Shown: positions 8,957 through 18,646, numbered from the stretch's first letter. The stretch: DNA of 64,000 nt from Acholeplasma equirhinis (GCF_017052655.1 NZ_JAFIDC010000001.1:1054001-1118000); one strand, 5' to 3'. Translations and numbers: made by a program. Notes: generated by a model not told the origin, from the sequence alone.

Positions 8957-8985
8957 AAAAAAAGAATAACTTTTGTTATTCTTTA
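8957..8985 (-). terminator. Terminator of the yhaM operon
   Basis: On the minus strand AAAGAATAAC pairs with GTTATTCTTT, followed by a T run. It overlaps the end of yhaM and converges with the lipoprotein terminator. Confidence 0.75.
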
Positions 8986-9890
8986 TCATTTTTAAGATTT
9001 GGTTTATAGAATCTCATCTTATCTAGTACGTTAATTGATTGTGTAAATTCACCTGGTTCAATTGAATTTAATGCAACACCAAGTTCTGTAAACTTAGAGT
9101 CAATCGAATCAATATACCATAATAGTAATGCTTCACCTGTTTGAGGTTTCTTAGGTGATCCAAAGTTTAACATACCATGATGTGAAATCATTAAGTGCTT
9201 TAATAACATCACTTCTTCAGATTCAGCAAGTCCTAATTTAACTGCTGCCTTGTCAATTTCTAAAGCACCCATGACAATATGACCTAAAAGTTGTCCTTCT
9301 TTAGTATATTCTCCATCAACACCTGTCATTTCATCAACTTTTGATACATCATGTAGGATTGTTGCTGCATATAATAAATCACGGTTTAAGAATGGGTAGA
9401 TATCAACCATTGGATCAATCATCTTTAACATTGAATATGTATGATATGATAATCCACCGAAATATGCATGATGGAATTTGGTTGCTGCTGGATGTAAATA
9501 AAATTGATTAATATACTTTTTATATACTTCTTCAGTAACTGCTTTTAATACAGGGTTTGAAATCTTCTTTAAAAAGGATTCAATTCCTTTTTTGATTTCT
9601 GAAATCTTAAGTGGTGCATGTTCATAAAATGCTTGAACAAGTTCAGCCATACGGTCACTATCAATACCAACCTCATCAATGGGTTTAATTGAAATAGCTT
9701 TATATTGTGTAACTTCTTCTCTTAAGAAAGATTCAATTTCAAATTGGAATATTTTTCCCATTTGAATTAAGACATCTTGACCTAATTCAAGTTTAATATT
9801 TAAATGTTTTTTATCTTCTAATAAAATCGTTGTATTGCAGTAGTTAGGTCCTTTATTAATGGACTCAATTTTACCAATAATTTTTTCCAT
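8976..9890 (-). CDS. yhaM: 3'-5' exoribonuclease YhaM
   Basis: A 304-residue protein with an N-terminal OB-fold-like region (about 1-90) and an HD phosphohydrolase domain, seen as FHHAYFGGLSYHTYSML, then the ILHDVSKVDEM metal motif and SHHGMLNFGSPK. This is the domain order of YhaM (Cbf1), a Mn-dependent exoribonuclease that shortens RNAs by one or a few bases and affects turnover in low-GC Gram-positives. It starts one base after the cca stop, so the pair forms an operon for tRNA and RNA 3'-end metabolism. Confidence 0.9.
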   Translation of the reverse strand: MEKIIGKIESINKGPNYCNTTILLEDKKHLNIKLELGQDVLIQMGKIFQFEIESFLREEVTQYKAISIKPIDEVGIDSDRMAELVQAFYEHAPLKISEIKKGIESFLKKISNPVLKAVTEEVYKKYINQFYLHPAATKFHHAYFGGLSYHTYSMLKMIDPMVDIYPFLNRDLLYAATILHDVSKVDEMTGVDGEYTKEGQLLGHIVMGALEIDKAAVKLGLAESEEVMLLKHLMISHHGMLNFGSPKKPQTGEALLLWYIDSIDSKFTELGVALNSIEPGEFTQSINVLDKMRFYKPNLKNDKE

Positions 9891-9891
9891 A

Positions 9892-11037
9892 TTATGCCTT
9901 ACTTTCTAAATACTTGTAGAGTGAGTTTTTATCATTTGAAACTTTTTTAAGTAAGATGTCTTCAATCATTTGTTTCTTTAAAATACCCAACCAAGCACCT
10001 GGTTTTTTATTTTTGAAATCTAATATTTCTTGGCTTGTTAATGCTAAATCAAGTTCTGATTTAACAGGTAATGCTTCATATGCTGCAATAATTTTTTTCT
10101 CAGCGTGTTTAGCAATACCACGGAATGCATTTACTTTATTTGCTAGAATTGAAATTTCAAGACCATAATGATAAAGATTCACATCATCAATAAACTCTTT
10201 CGTCTTAAGTGCAAGTTCTGCTGCTTTTTGATATTTATTTCGATGTATATTACTAAATGGCCATTCTGCTGGAACAATACCGTTGTTTAATGTAAATGCG
10301 AGAGCGAAGAAAGGATCCACATAAGGCATTAAATCGAGTGTAGCAGCGTATTTTATACCTTTTTCTAGTCCAGGTAGAACTTCATCTAGACCCGTTTCAA
10401 TCATTGATTCTAACGCTGTTTTTAAGTGTTCACCTTTAAGAATTTTAATCATTTCAGTGTGTACACGTTCCATTGGTAATTCTTGAATTAAATGTCTATT
10501 TCGGCGAATTGATCGTTTAGTTTCTTCTTCAATTATGAAGCCTAATTTTGATTGGAAATAGATTGCACGAAGCATTCTTAACGCATCTTCATTAAATCTT
10601 TGATCAGGATCTCCAATTGTACGAATGATCTTGTTGATAATATCTTGTTGACCACCAACATAATCATAAATGTTTTGGTAATCATCCATTAAGATACCAT
10701 TTATTGTAAAGTCTCGTCTTTGTACATCATCATTCACATTATCAGAATAAATAACTGAATCCGGATGACGGAAGTCAGATGTTGGTCCATCCTGTCTAAA
10801 TGTTGTTACTTCAAATTGTGCATTGTCATATAACACAGTAACTGTACCGTATTTTAATCCAGTTGGAACAGTTTTGAATAACTTCATTACTTCATATGGT
10901 TTAGCAGATGTTGTAATATCAATATCTGAAAATTTAGATTTCATCAAGAAGTCTCTCACAACGCCACCCACCATATAGGCTTGATGACCTTTTCTCTTAA
11001 GATCTTTTATTAACTTTTTAGCTGCGTTTAGACTCAT
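9892..11037 (-). CDS. cca: CCA tRNA nucleotidyltransferase
   Basis: A 381-residue class II nucleotidyltransferase that adds or repairs the CCA end of tRNA. The head contains GGVVRDFL (residues 24-31) and SDIDITT (the catalytic carboxylates), then RRDFTING and the RFNEDALRMLRAIYF motif that templates ATP/CTP choice. The remaining helical body is shorter and more divergent, as in other mollicutes. It starts at the ATG at 11035-11037 and is followed one base after its stop by yhaM. Confidence 0.94.
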   Translation of the reverse strand: MSLNAAKKLIKDLKRKGHQAYMVGGVVRDFLMKSKFSDIDITTSAKPYEVMKLFKTVPTGLKYGTVTVLYDNAQFEVTTFRQDGPTSDFRHPDSVIYSDNVNDDVQRRDFTINGILMDDYQNIYDYVGGQQDIINKIIRTIGDPDQRFNEDALRMLRAIYFQSKLGFIIEEETKRSIRRNRHLIQELPMERVHTEMIKILKGEHLKTALESMIETGLDEVLPGLEKGIKYAATLDLMPYVDPFFALAFTLNNGIVPAEWPFSNIHRNKYQKAAELALKTKEFIDDVNLYHYGLEISILANKVNAFRGIAKHAEKKIIAAYEALPVKSELDLALTSQEILDFKNKKPGAWLGILKKQMIEDILLKKVSNDKNSLYKYLESKA

Positions 11038-11152
11038 TTTGACTAATCCTTTCCAATTTTCAAAAGACGAAGATACCTTTAATATTATATCAAATTATGG
11101 TTAACATATAAAACAGTTTCTAAATTATGTTATACTTAATAACGGTGAAAAC

Positions 11153-11761
11153 ATGTTTTATTTAAAAGAAACGATTACAAATACAATCATAATTGAAAAA
11201 TCAGAATTTATTGGAATCATCACACCTGTTCAATCAACAGATGAGTTTCCTGATATTTTAAAAGATATTAAGAAAAAATATCCAAAAGCAACCCACTATT
11301 GTACTGCTTATGTCATTGAAAATACACAAGGTTCAAATGACGATGGTGAACCTTCAGGTACAGCTGGTATTCCAATTCTAGAAATATTAAACCACTATGG
11401 CTTAAAGAATGTCTATGCGGTTGTTGTTAGATACTTTGGTGGTATTAAACTTGGTGCAGGTGGCCTCATCCGTGCATATGCTAAGGCTACTAAAGAAGCT
11501 TTAAATCTTGCAACAATTGAAAAGAAAGAAACAACTTTAAACTATGAGGTTTCATTTTCATACGATAAAATTCATACCATTGATTCTATTTTCCAAGATC
11601 ATATTATCGATAAAACATTCTTAACAGATGTCACATACATGTTAAGTTTTATAGGTGATACATCACTACTTGATAAAAACAGTTACTTATTTTCTAAAAT
11701 AAAAAACCATGGTCCTAGAGAAATTCTAGTTCCATGGCATAAGATCAATGAAATCGATTAA
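11153..11761 (+). CDS. YigZ/IMPACT family protein
   Basis: A 202-residue protein with the UPF0029 signature: EFIGIITPVQSTDE, then HYCTAYVI, NDDGEPSGTAG (about residues 63-73) and RYFGGIKLGAGGLIRAY (about 92-108). Family members are thought to bind RNA or ribosomes (IMPACT regulates Gcn2 in eukaryotes), but the bacterial function is unsettled. The C-terminal half resembles an EF-G domain-V-like ferredoxin fold. It is one of the few plus-strand genes; its 3' end overlaps the convergent DUF1146 gene by 36 bases. Confidence 0.9.
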   Translation: MFYLKETITNTIIIEKSEFIGIITPVQSTDEFPDILKDIKKKYPKATHYCTAYVIENTQGSNDDGEPSGTAGIPILEILNHYGLKNVYAVVVRYFGGIKLGAGGLIRAYAKATKEALNLATIEKKETTLNYEVSFSYDKIHTIDSIFQDHIIDKTFLTDVTYMLSFIGDTSLLDKNSYLFSKIKNHGPREILVPWHKINEID

Positions 11762-11941
11762 AAATCTACCCATTAAATAACTACATAAAATTGTAATAAT
11801 AATGTATGCTGCTTGAATTTCAAACAAGCGGTATTTTTTAAATATGCGTTCAATTTGAATTGCTTGAAGGATTTTAAAGACCACGAAGAAAGTTGCGATA
11901 AAACCTGTCCAGAAAACAATATATCTAACAAACTCATTCAT
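11726..11941 (-). CDS. Small DUF1146-like membrane protein
   Basis: 71 residues with two hydrophobic helices (about 7-27 and 46-64) joined by a basic segment LQAIQIERIFKKYRLFEIQAAY. The LQAI-IDK-like motif and layout match the DUF1146 (YwzB) family of small Bacillus membrane proteins of unknown function. Its ATG overlaps the upp stop as TAATG, so it is translationally coupled to upp. The 3' end overlaps the convergent yigZ gene. Family assignment is by remembered pattern. Confidence 0.7.
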   Translation of the reverse strand: MNEFVRYIVFWTGFIATFFVVFKILQAIQIERIFKKYRLFEIQAAYIIITILCSYLMGRFLIDFIDLMPWN

Positions 11942-12567
11942 TATTTGGTTCCAAATAAACGATCTCCGCAGTCACCAAGACCTGGGACGATATAACTCTT
12001 TTCATTCAATCCTTCATCAAGTGCAGCTAAATAAATAGGGACATCTGGATGATCTTTTTGAAGTCGTGCTACACCTTCTGGACATCCCACTAAACCGACA
12101 TATCGAATGTCTTTAGCACCTTTGTCTTTGAGTGTTTGAATCGCATAACTTGCAGAACCACCCGTTGCAAGCATTGGGTCTAAGACAATGACACACCCTG
12201 TTAAAATATCATTTGGAAATTTAGCGTAATAAGTCACAGGTTTTAATGTTTCTTCATCACGATATAAACCGATATGTCCTACTTTTGCTGATGGTATAAG
12301 GTTTTGAATACCTTCAACCATACCAAGACCAGCTCTAAGAATTGGTACTAAGACAACTGGATTTTTAAGTTCTCTAGCAACCATTTTAGTGAGTGGAGTC
12401 TCAATTACTTTTTCGACTGTTTCTAAATCTTTTGTAAGTTCATAAACAAGTAACGCTGATACTTCAGAGACATTTTCTCTAAAGTTTTTTGTTGATGTAT
12501 TTTTATCACGAATAATTGACATCTTATGTTCAATTAATGGGTGTTTGTAAACGACTACTTTACTCAT
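11941..12567 (-). CDS. upp: Uracil phosphoribosyltransferase
   Basis: A 208-residue salvage enzyme making UMP from uracil and PRPP. It contains the PRPP-binding loop [12 protein letters not shown] (about residues 128-139), the RAGLGM segment that contacts PRPP, and the C-terminal [12 protein letters not shown] typical of Upp. The length matches the Bacillus enzyme. It sits between rpiB and the DUF1146 gene with TAATG overlaps on both sides, a compact operon linking pentose phosphate to nucleotide salvage, which mollicutes rely on. Confidence 0.96.
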   Translation of the reverse strand: MSKVVVYKHPLIEHKMSIIRDKNTSTKNFRENVSEVSALLVYELTKDLETVEKVIETPLTKMVARELKNPVVLVPILRAGLGMVEGIQNLIPSAKVGHIGLYRDEETLKPVTYYAKFPNDILTGCVIVLDPMLATGGSASYAIQTLKDKGAKDIRYVGLVGCPEGVARLQKDHPDVPIYLAALDEGLNEKSYIVPGLGDCGDRLFGTK

Positions 12568-13010
12568 TAGAGGTTTTCCTCTTCAATCTTAGCAATCTTT
12601 TCAATTCGACCTTCGTGACGTGATTCTTTATGCGCATTTAAATATGTATCTACAATCAGTTTAGCCTCACTCACTGTTTGAGTTCTACCACCGATTGCAA
12701 TAATATTTGCGTGGTTATGTTCTTTTGCAAGTCTTGCAGTTAGTTCATTATAAACAAGTGCTGCACGAATACCTTTAACTTTATTCGCTGCAATACTCAT
12801 TCCAATACCTGTACCACAAACTAAAATACCACATGCGATATGACCATTTACAACATCATTTGCTACAAGTTTAGCATAATCAGGGTAGTCCACACGATCA
12901 ATAGTGTGTGTGCCGAAGTCTTCAACTTCATATCCTTTTTCAACTAAATGTGTAACGAGTTGTTGTTTCATATCGAATCCAGCATGATCAGATGCAATGC
13001 CAATTTTCAT
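12567..13010 (-). CDS. rpiB: Ribose-5-phosphate isomerase B
   Basis: A 147-residue LacA/RpiB isomerase interconverting ribulose 5-phosphate and ribose 5-phosphate. SDHAGFDMK is at residues 7-15, and [13 protein letters not shown] (about 66-78) carries the catalytic cysteine. [11 protein letters not shown] follows as expected. It provides ribose 5-phosphate for PRPP, the co-substrate of Upp encoded next in the operon, whose start overlaps its stop. Confidence 0.94.
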   Translation of the reverse strand: MKIGIASDHAGFDMKQQLVTHLVEKGYEVEDFGTHTIDRVDYPDYAKLVANDVVNGHIACGILVCGTGIGMSIAANKVKGIRAALVYNELTARLAKEHNHANIIAIGGRTQTVSEAKLIVDTYLNAHKESRHEGRIEKIAKIEEENL

Positions 13011-13072
13011 TTTTATTCACCTTACCTTGTAAATTATTATAACATAATAAAACTGATAAAATTTCTAAAATA

Positions 13073-13097
13073 AGAGGGAGTCTTATTCTCCCTCAAA
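13073..13097 (-). terminator. Terminator of typA
   Basis: On the minus strand GAGGGAG and CTCCCTC form a 7-bp stem around the stop codon of typA, followed by TTATTTTA. Confidence 0.75.
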
Positions 13098-14891
13098 TTT
13101 GTTTGCACGTTTTCTTTCAATTAAAGTTAAGTACTTTTTACGAATTCTGATAGACTTTGGTGTGATTTCAATATATTCATCATCATTAATAAAGTCCATA
13201 CATGCTTCAAGTCCCATTTCAACTGGACGTTTAAGTACGGTTGTTGCATCTTTAGTTGCTGAACGCATATTCGTTAATTTCTTTTCTTCAACAACGTTAA
13301 CGACTAAATCGTTATCTTTATTGTTCATACCAACAATCATACCTTCATAAACTTGAACACGTGGTTCTACGAAAAACACACCGCGATCTTCAAGTTTACC
13401 AATCGCATAAGCAGTTGTCATACCTTCTTTCATAGAAATTAGGGCACCATTTTGTCTGTTACCAACAGATTCTTTGATGTATGGTCTAAATTCTAGGAAG
13501 ACGTGTGATAACACACCATATCCTTTAGTGACTGTTAAGAATTGAGTCATTAAACCGATAATACCACGTGATGGCATATGATAAATTAATCTTGATTCAT
13601 TCATGCCTTGTTCCATTTTAATGATGTTGCCAAAGCGTGAACCAATTAATTCCATCACTGAACCAACATAATCATTTGGTGCATCGACTTGAACTTCTTC
13701 ATATGGTTCATATAATTGTCCATCAATTTCCTTTAAGATAACTTTTGGACGAGATACTTGGAATTCATAACCTTCTCTACGCATAGATTCAATTAAGATC
13801 CCTAAGTGTAATTCACCGCGACCAGATACCATCCAAGACTCTGAACCTGCTGAATCTTGTACTTTAAGTGAGACATCTTTTTGAACTTCTTTATAAAGTC
13901 TATCTGAGATTTTAGATGCTGTAACAAATTTACCTTCTTTACCAGCAAATGGTGAGTTGTTTGTTAAGAATGTCATTTGAACTGTTGGTTCATCAATATG
14001 TAAACGAGGTAGGGCAACAGTATCACCAACTTCACAAATTGTGTCACCAACATGAATGTCAGCTAAACCTGCGATTGCAACGATGTCACCTTTTTCAGCT
14101 TTATCAACTTCAATCTTATTTAATCCAACATAACGGAATAATTTTTGAACTCTAAAACTTTCAATTCTACCATCTTCTCTGATACATGAAACCATTTGGT
14201 TTACTGATAATGTACCACGGAAGACTTTACCAATACCCATTCTACCAACGTATTCATTATAATCAATTAAAGCTGGTTGGAATTGTAGAGTACCTTCTGA
14301 TACTCTTGGGCTTGGTACATGTTTAATGATTGTATCTAAGATTGGTTTCATATCTTTAGCTTCCTTGATTTTATCATCATATGATGCTAAACCCATTAAA
14401 CCAGATGCATATAAAACAGGGAATTCTAATTGTTCTTCATCTGCACCTAAGTCGATAAATAAATCATAAACTTGGTTTAAGACTCTTGCAGGGTCTGCAA
14501 ATTGTCTGTCTAATTTGTTTAATACAACAATTGGTTTTAATTTCGCTTCTAAGGCTTTTCTTAAAACAAACTTTGTTTGTGGCATAACACCATCTTTAGC
14601 ATCAACAAGTAACATAACACCATCAACAAGTGACATGATACGTTCAACTTCACCACCAAAGTCAGCATGACCTGGAGTGTCCATAATATTAATACGATAG
14701 TTATCGTATGTTAATGAAGTTGCTTTTGCTAAGATTGTAATACCACGTTCTCTTTCAATATCATTACTGTCCATTGAACTTGACATTTTTTGAAAATCAT
14801 TCAAAATCAAAGTTTGTTGGAGTAACTTATCAACTAATGTAGTTTTACCATGATCGACGTGTGCGATGATGGCGACGTTTCTAATTTCCAT
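13083..14891 (-). CDS. typA: Ribosome-associated GTPase BipA/TypA
   Basis: A 602-residue translational GTPase related to EF-G, involved in 50S assembly and stress adaptation. G1 is AHVDHGKTT (residues 10-18), switch II is DTPGHADFGGEVER, and NKLD is G4. The C-terminal half has the TypA-specific elements ending in YIEITPKSIRIRKKYL. The length matches the family. It is preceded by a spacer from tsaC and has its own terminator, so it is probably monocistronic. Confidence 0.96.
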   Translation of the reverse strand: MEIRNVAIIAHVDHGKTTLVDKLLQQTLILNDFQKMSSSMDSNDIERERGITILAKATSLTYDNYRINIMDTPGHADFGGEVERIMSLVDGVMLLVDAKDGVMPQTKFVLRKALEAKLKPIVVLNKLDRQFADPARVLNQVYDLFIDLGADEEQLEFPVLYASGLMGLASYDDKIKEAKDMKPILDTIIKHVPSPRVSEGTLQFQPALIDYNEYVGRMGIGKVFRGTLSVNQMVSCIREDGRIESFRVQKLFRYVGLNKIEVDKAEKGDIVAIAGLADIHVGDTICEVGDTVALPRLHIDEPTVQMTFLTNNSPFAGKEGKFVTASKISDRLYKEVQKDVSLKVQDSAGSESWMVSGRGELHLGILIESMRREGYEFQVSRPKVILKEIDGQLYEPYEEVQVDAPNDYVGSVMELIGSRFGNIIKMEQGMNESRLIYHMPSRGIIGLMTQFLTVTKGYGVLSHVFLEFRPYIKESVGNRQNGALISMKEGMTTAYAIGKLEDRGVFFVEPRVQVYEGMIVGMNNKDNDLVVNVVEEKKLTNMRSATKDATTVLKRPVEMGLEACMDFINDDEYIEITPKSIRIRKKYLTLIERKRANKFEGE

Positions 14892-14950
14892 AAATAATAC
14901 TTCCTTTTTTTAGCCTCTCTAATTTTATCATAAATGCCCCATTAACTAAC

Positions 14951-14980
14951 AAAAAAGCACTACTTTTGTAGCACTTTTTT
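14951..14980 (-). terminator. Probable terminator of the prfA-prmC-tsaC operon
   Basis: AAAAAAG...CTAC-loop-GTAG...CTTTTTT: a stem with a two-base mismatch, overlapping the last codons of tsaC and followed by T. The symmetry could make it work on both strands. Confidence 0.55.
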
Positions 14981-15508
14981 AATATCTTCTAATGTTATAT
15001 CACCTAATCTTAGGATTTTAGGTTCATCTTGTGTTAAATCAACCACAGTTGAAGAAACTTCACTTAACTTTTGATCATTTGGATAGATATAATCTACTTT
15101 ATCTGCATATCTTTCCTTGATGATTGCGTAATCATTCAGTGGTGCTTCACCTGAATTATTGACTGAGGTTGTCTTCATTGGACCATGCATTGCAATAATT
15201 TTTAATGCAAGTGGATGATTAGGCATTCTAACACCAATTGTAACTTCACCAGATTCTTTTGCATAATCTGGTTTAGATTTTAAAATTAATGTGAGTGCAC
15301 CTGGCCAAAATGCTTTAGCAAGTTTAACTGCATCATCTGTAACATAACCAAATTCAGTCATTTGATCTAAGTTACTGCATAAGACTGCTAAAGGTTTATT
15401 GAAATCACGACCTTTGATTTCATAAATCTTTCTGATACCTTCTTTATCTAAAATTGGGGTCCCAATACCGTATACAGTATCTGTTGGGAAAATAATGACT
15501 TTATTCAT
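14960..15508 (-). CDS. tsaC: L-threonylcarbamoyladenylate synthase
   Basis: A 182-residue YrdC-fold enzyme making threonylcarbamoyl-AMP from Thr, bicarbonate and ATP, for the t6A37 modification of ANN-decoding tRNAs. IFPTDTVYGIGTP is at residues 6-18, KGRDFNKPLAVL carries the KxR/SxN active-site region, and TTSVNNSGEAP is the nucleotide loop. It is the short form, without the C-terminal Sua5 domain found in Bacillus YwlC. It overlaps the upstream prmC by 8 bases, the order seen in Bacillus (prfA-prmC-ywlC). Confidence 0.92.
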   Translation of the reverse strand: MNKVIIFPTDTVYGIGTPILDKEGIRKIYEIKGRDFNKPLAVLCSNLDQMTEFGYVTDDAVKLAKAFWPGALTLILKSKPDYAKESGEVTIGVRMPNHPLALKIIAMHGPMKTTSVNNSGEAPLNDYAIIKERYADKVDYIYPNDQKLSEVSSTVVDLTQDEPKILRLGDITLEDIKKVLQK

Positions 15509-16355
15509 TTTTTAATACACCGCCTATACCTACAAAGGTCATGCGATCTTTGCCTTGTAAATCTTTCTTTTGGTAAATCACTGCATCAGGGAAATAGTTT
15601 AATGCAATTGCTCTGATAGCATCTTTATGTTGATAGCCATGTTCAAAGGCAATCAACGCTTTTTTCTTTAAATGATTTTTAGCATTTCTTAAGATGATTT
15701 CATAAGGTTCTAAACCATCAATACCACCATAAAGTGCTAAACTTGGTTCTTTCTTAACAATTGCTTCAACAGCCTCACCATTTGGAATATATGGTGGATT
15801 TGCAACAATAATATCATATGTTTTCTTAACGTTTTTAAACCAGTCAGATTGGAAAAAGTTAACTGTTCCACCAAGTGTTTGATTATTTTCTTTAGCAACC
15901 TTTAGAGCCGCTTCTGATAAATCAACTGCATCGATTTTCATCTTGTCTTCTTCAACAGATAAGGTTACAGATATACAACCAGAACCTGTTCCAAGATCAA
16001 TAACTTCTACCTCATTGCCATTAAAATATTCATCATAAATCATTAAAACTTCTTCAACAAGTTCTTCCGTTTCACGACGTGGAATTAACACATCTTCATT
16101 TACTTTGAACCTGTATCCATAGAAGTATGAGAAACCAAGAATATGTTGAATAGGAACATCTTCAAAAACATATTTTTTAACTGCTTGATCAATTAGTTTT
16201 AAAACCGGTTCTGAAACTTGCTCATTTTGATTTAAATAAAATTGAGTAGGTGTTAAAAGAGATAACTCCATAATGAGCAGTTTAACTGCTTCACCTTCTT
16301 TATTGTTATCAATTGCTAATTTTTCATATGTTTTTAAAGTTTCTCTTAAGGTCAA
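15501..16355 (-). CDS. prmC: Release factor glutamine methyltransferase
   Basis: A 284-residue SAM-dependent enzyme that N5-methylates the Gln of the GGQ motif in release factors. The N-terminal helical domain contains IQHILGFSYFYG. VIDLGTGSGCISVTL (about residues 120-134) is the SAM-binding motif and NPPYIP (about 185-190) the catalytic loop. It lies between prfA, its substrate, and tsaC, overlapping them by 4 and 8 bases, so it is translationally coupled to RF1. Confidence 0.94.
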   Translation of the reverse strand: MTLRETLKTYEKLAIDNNKEGEAVKLLIMELSLLTPTQFYLNQNEQVSEPVLKLIDQAVKKYVFEDVPIQHILGFSYFYGYRFKVNEDVLIPRRETEELVEEVLMIYDEYFNGNEVEVIDLGTGSGCISVTLSVEEDKMKIDAVDLSEAALKVAKENNQTLGGTVNFFQSDWFKNVKKTYDIIVANPPYIPNGEAVEAIVKKEPSLALYGGIDGLEPYEIILRNAKNHLKKKALIAFEHGYQHKDAIRAIALNYFPDAVIYQKKDLQGKDRMTFVGIGGVLKNE

Positions 16356-17416
16356 TTCTTGTCACCTTCAAGTGCTTTCTTTTGATACTCATTAATAAGT
16401 GGTTCAATAATTAAATCAATACGACCCTCCATAATCACATCCAGTCTATTTAAAGTTAACCCGATTCTATGGTCTGTTACTCTATTTTGTGGATAGTTAT
16501 ATGTTCTAATTTTCTCAGAACGATCACCACGTCCTGCAAGTGCTTTACGGTTTGAACCTTCTTTTTCCATTTGTTCTTGCATGAGTTGGTCATAAATTCT
16601 TGAAACTAATAATTTATACGCTCTATCTTTATTTTCATGTTGGCTACGTTCTTCTTGTGATTGAACAACAACACCTGTTGGAATGTGTGTTAAACGGACA
16701 GCTGAATATGTTGTATTAACAGATTGTCCACCCGCACCTGATGATTGGAAAGTATCAAATCTAATATCTTCCCATTTAACATCATATTCAATTTCATCTT
16801 GTTCAGGTAATGCAAGTACCACCGCAGTTGATGTATGAATTCTACCTTGAGTTTCTGTTTCAGGTACACGTTGCACACGGTGTACACCTGATTCATATTT
16901 TAAGAATGAATAAACTCTATCACCTGAAACCATGAATTCAATTGAGGTAAATCCACCCATTGCACCATGTGATACGTTAATTAGTGAAATCTTCCATCCC
17001 ATAGCTTCTGCATATTTAGAATACATTCTAAATAAGTCTCCAGCAAAGATGTTACCTTCATCTCCACCTGCAGCACCTTTAATTTCCATAATAACGTTCT
17101 TATCATCATTAGGATCTTTAGGTAATAATAAAATCTTTAATTTTTCTTCTAAAGTTTCAATTTTTGCTTGTAAGGCTTTATATTCTTCTTTAGCAACCTC
17201 AAGCATTGTAGGATCTTCTTCGATTTCAAATAATTCATCGAGATCCTTTAATTCAGCTTCAGCTTTTAAGTAAATGTCATATGTCTCAACAGTTTCTTCT
17301 AAGCTTCTTGATTCTTTCATGAGTTTAGTTATTTCCTTGACATCTGTGATTCCAGACTCAAGACGCTCTTGAATTTTCATATAAGTTTCTTTAATTAATT
17401 TTAAACGATCAAACAT
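16352..17416 (-). CDS. prfA: Peptide chain release factor 1
   Basis: A 354-residue class I release factor reading UAA and UAG. The catalytic GGQ lies in SSGAGGQSVNTT (about residues 223-234). The decoding domain precedes and follows as expected, with VHRVQRVPETE and the RSEKIRTYNYPQNRVTDHR segment near the C-terminus. UGA stops are used in this window, so an RF2 gene must exist elsewhere. First gene of an overlapping operon with prmC and tsaC. Confidence 0.96.
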   Translation of the reverse strand: MFDRLKLIKETYMKIQERLESGITDVKEITKLMKESRSLEETVETYDIYLKAEAELKDLDELFEIEEDPTMLEVAKEEYKALQAKIETLEEKLKILLLPKDPNDDKNVIMEIKGAAGGDEGNIFAGDLFRMYSKYAEAMGWKISLINVSHGAMGGFTSIEFMVSGDRVYSFLKYESGVHRVQRVPETETQGRIHTSTAVVLALPEQDEIEYDVKWEDIRFDTFQSSGAGGQSVNTTYSAVRLTHIPTGVVVQSQEERSQHENKDRAYKLLVSRIYDQLMQEQMEKEGSNRKALAGRGDRSEKIRTYNYPQNRVTDHRIGLTLNRLDVIMEGRIDLIIEPLINEYQKKALEGDKN

Positions 17417-17427
17417 AATACATCTCC

Positions 17428-17994
17428 TTAGAATATGGCATATCCAATTAAACCTAAGATTGCTGAAATAAGAATCAATAATATTGGACTTATTTTCTTA
17501 CTTGTAAATGCAAGCACTAAAATCACACCAAAAATACCTAGTCCCACATAATCAACATCAAATCCTGGATCCCATGGATAAGCTTTGAATATTGCGTTAA
17601 CTGCAACAGAAATTGCAGCAGATAAGATTAAACCAATAGTCAGTGGATTGATCCATGCAAGCATCCCTCTGACTGGTTTTGTTTTTAAAATTTTTGCACT
17701 AAAATATGCAATAAGTAAAATGATAATAAAACTTGGTAAGACAACACCTAATGTGGCAAGTATTGCACCAAAGATACCATAGGAATTAAATCCAACAAAT
17801 GTTGCAATATTAATTGCAAACGGTCCAGGTGTAGATTCTGCAATACCAATGAATTGATCAACTTGAGTAATCGTTAAATACCCATTTGAAACAATTTCAC
17901 CTCTAATTAACGGAATCATCGCGTATCCACCACCAAAGGTAAATAATCCTATTTGGAAGAATATAAAGAAGAGTTTAAGTATTTCAATTAGCAT
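17428..17994 (-). CDS. Chromate transporter half, second subunit
   Basis: A 188-residue membrane protein of the CHR family, with GGGYAMIPLIRGEIV near residue 22 and ESTPGPFAINIATFVGFNSYG near residues 53-73, signatures of the ChrA repeat. About five or six hydrophobic helices are visible. Two short CHR proteins encoded as a pair form the active antiporter in Bacillus (YwrA/YwrB). It overlaps the other half by 11 bases. The actual substrate in this organism is unknown; many CHR proteins are not shown to move chromate. Confidence 0.85.
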   Translation of the reverse strand: MLIEILKLFFIFFQIGLFTFGGGYAMIPLIRGEIVSNGYLTITQVDQFIGIAESTPGPFAINIATFVGFNSYGIFGAILATLGVVLPSFIIILLIAYFSAKILKTKPVRGMLAWINPLTIGLILSAAISVAVNAIFKAYPWDPGFDVDYVGLGIFGVILVLAFTSKKISPILLILISAILGLIGYAIF

Positions 17995-18556
17995 CTTCTA
18001 ATTCCTCCTTTTTTTCTTTGACAAAAAAGGAAAGTATAAATCCAGTTAAACCAACAATAAAGATTAAATAAATAATACTAAATTGTGGAAACACTAAACT
18101 CACAATAATACCAACAAGCATTAATGCAATATTGAAGATATTGTGTCCAATTTGTTTGGATAACTTGAACCATGCTTTAAAGATTAAAACAGAAACACCT
18201 GCATTAATCCCTCTTAATGCATTTTGAATGTAGAGATTTGATTCAAAATTCACTAAAAATACTGAAACTAAAAGAATCACAAAGAAACTTGGTAACACAA
18301 CACCAAGTGTTGCAACGATTGATCCTAAGAATTTATGTAACTTGTAACCAATAAAGGTTGCCGCATTTACACTAAATGGTCCAGGTGTTGATTGTGATAT
18401 ACCGACTAAATCCAGCATATCTTCTTTAGTTAACCAATTTTTGTCTTCAACAATCTCTTTTTGCATAACAGATAACATGACATATCCACCACCAAAAGTG
18501 AATAGTCCCATCTTAAAGAAAGTGATGAAAAGACGCCACAATGTTGATTTTTTCAT
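17984..18556 (-). CDS. Chromate transporter half, first subunit
   Basis: A 190-residue CHR-family membrane protein homologous to the next gene: GGGYVMLSVMQKEIV and QSTPGPFSVNAATFIGYKLH align with the same motifs there. Two tandem short CHR genes usually form a hetero-oligomeric anion transporter. The C-terminus is Lys/Glu-rich. It shares a palindromic intergenic region with the divergent dps gene, so both may respond to the same redox or metal signal; this is inference. Confidence 0.85.
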   Translation of the reverse strand: MKKSTLWRLFITFFKMGLFTFGGGYVMLSVMQKEIVEDKNWLTKEDMLDLVGISQSTPGPFSVNAATFIGYKLHKFLGSIVATLGVVLPSFFVILLVSVFLVNFESNLYIQNALRGINAGVSVLIFKAWFKLSKQIGHNIFNIALMLVGIIVSLVFPQFSIIYLIFIVGLTGFILSFFVKEKKEELEDAN

Positions 18557-18579
18557 CTGCCTAATCCTTTCAATTTCGC

Positions 18580-18611
18580 CATACTATTTTACCATAAAAT
18601 AGGATAGTATG
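18580..18611. promoter_or_regulatory. Interrupted palindrome between chromate-transporter and dps genes
   Basis: CATAC-TATTTTA-CCA-TAAAATA-GGATA-GTATG. The inner 7-bp arms and outer 5-bp arms are perfect; a five-base insert interrupts one side. It overlaps a minus-strand TAAAAT -10 candidate. The position between divergent genes, one of them dps, suggests a binding site for a shared regulator. No known box is matched exactly. Confidence 0.45.
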
Positions 18612-18646
18612 ATAAGATAGAGGTACAGAAAGAGGGTGGAAATCTA

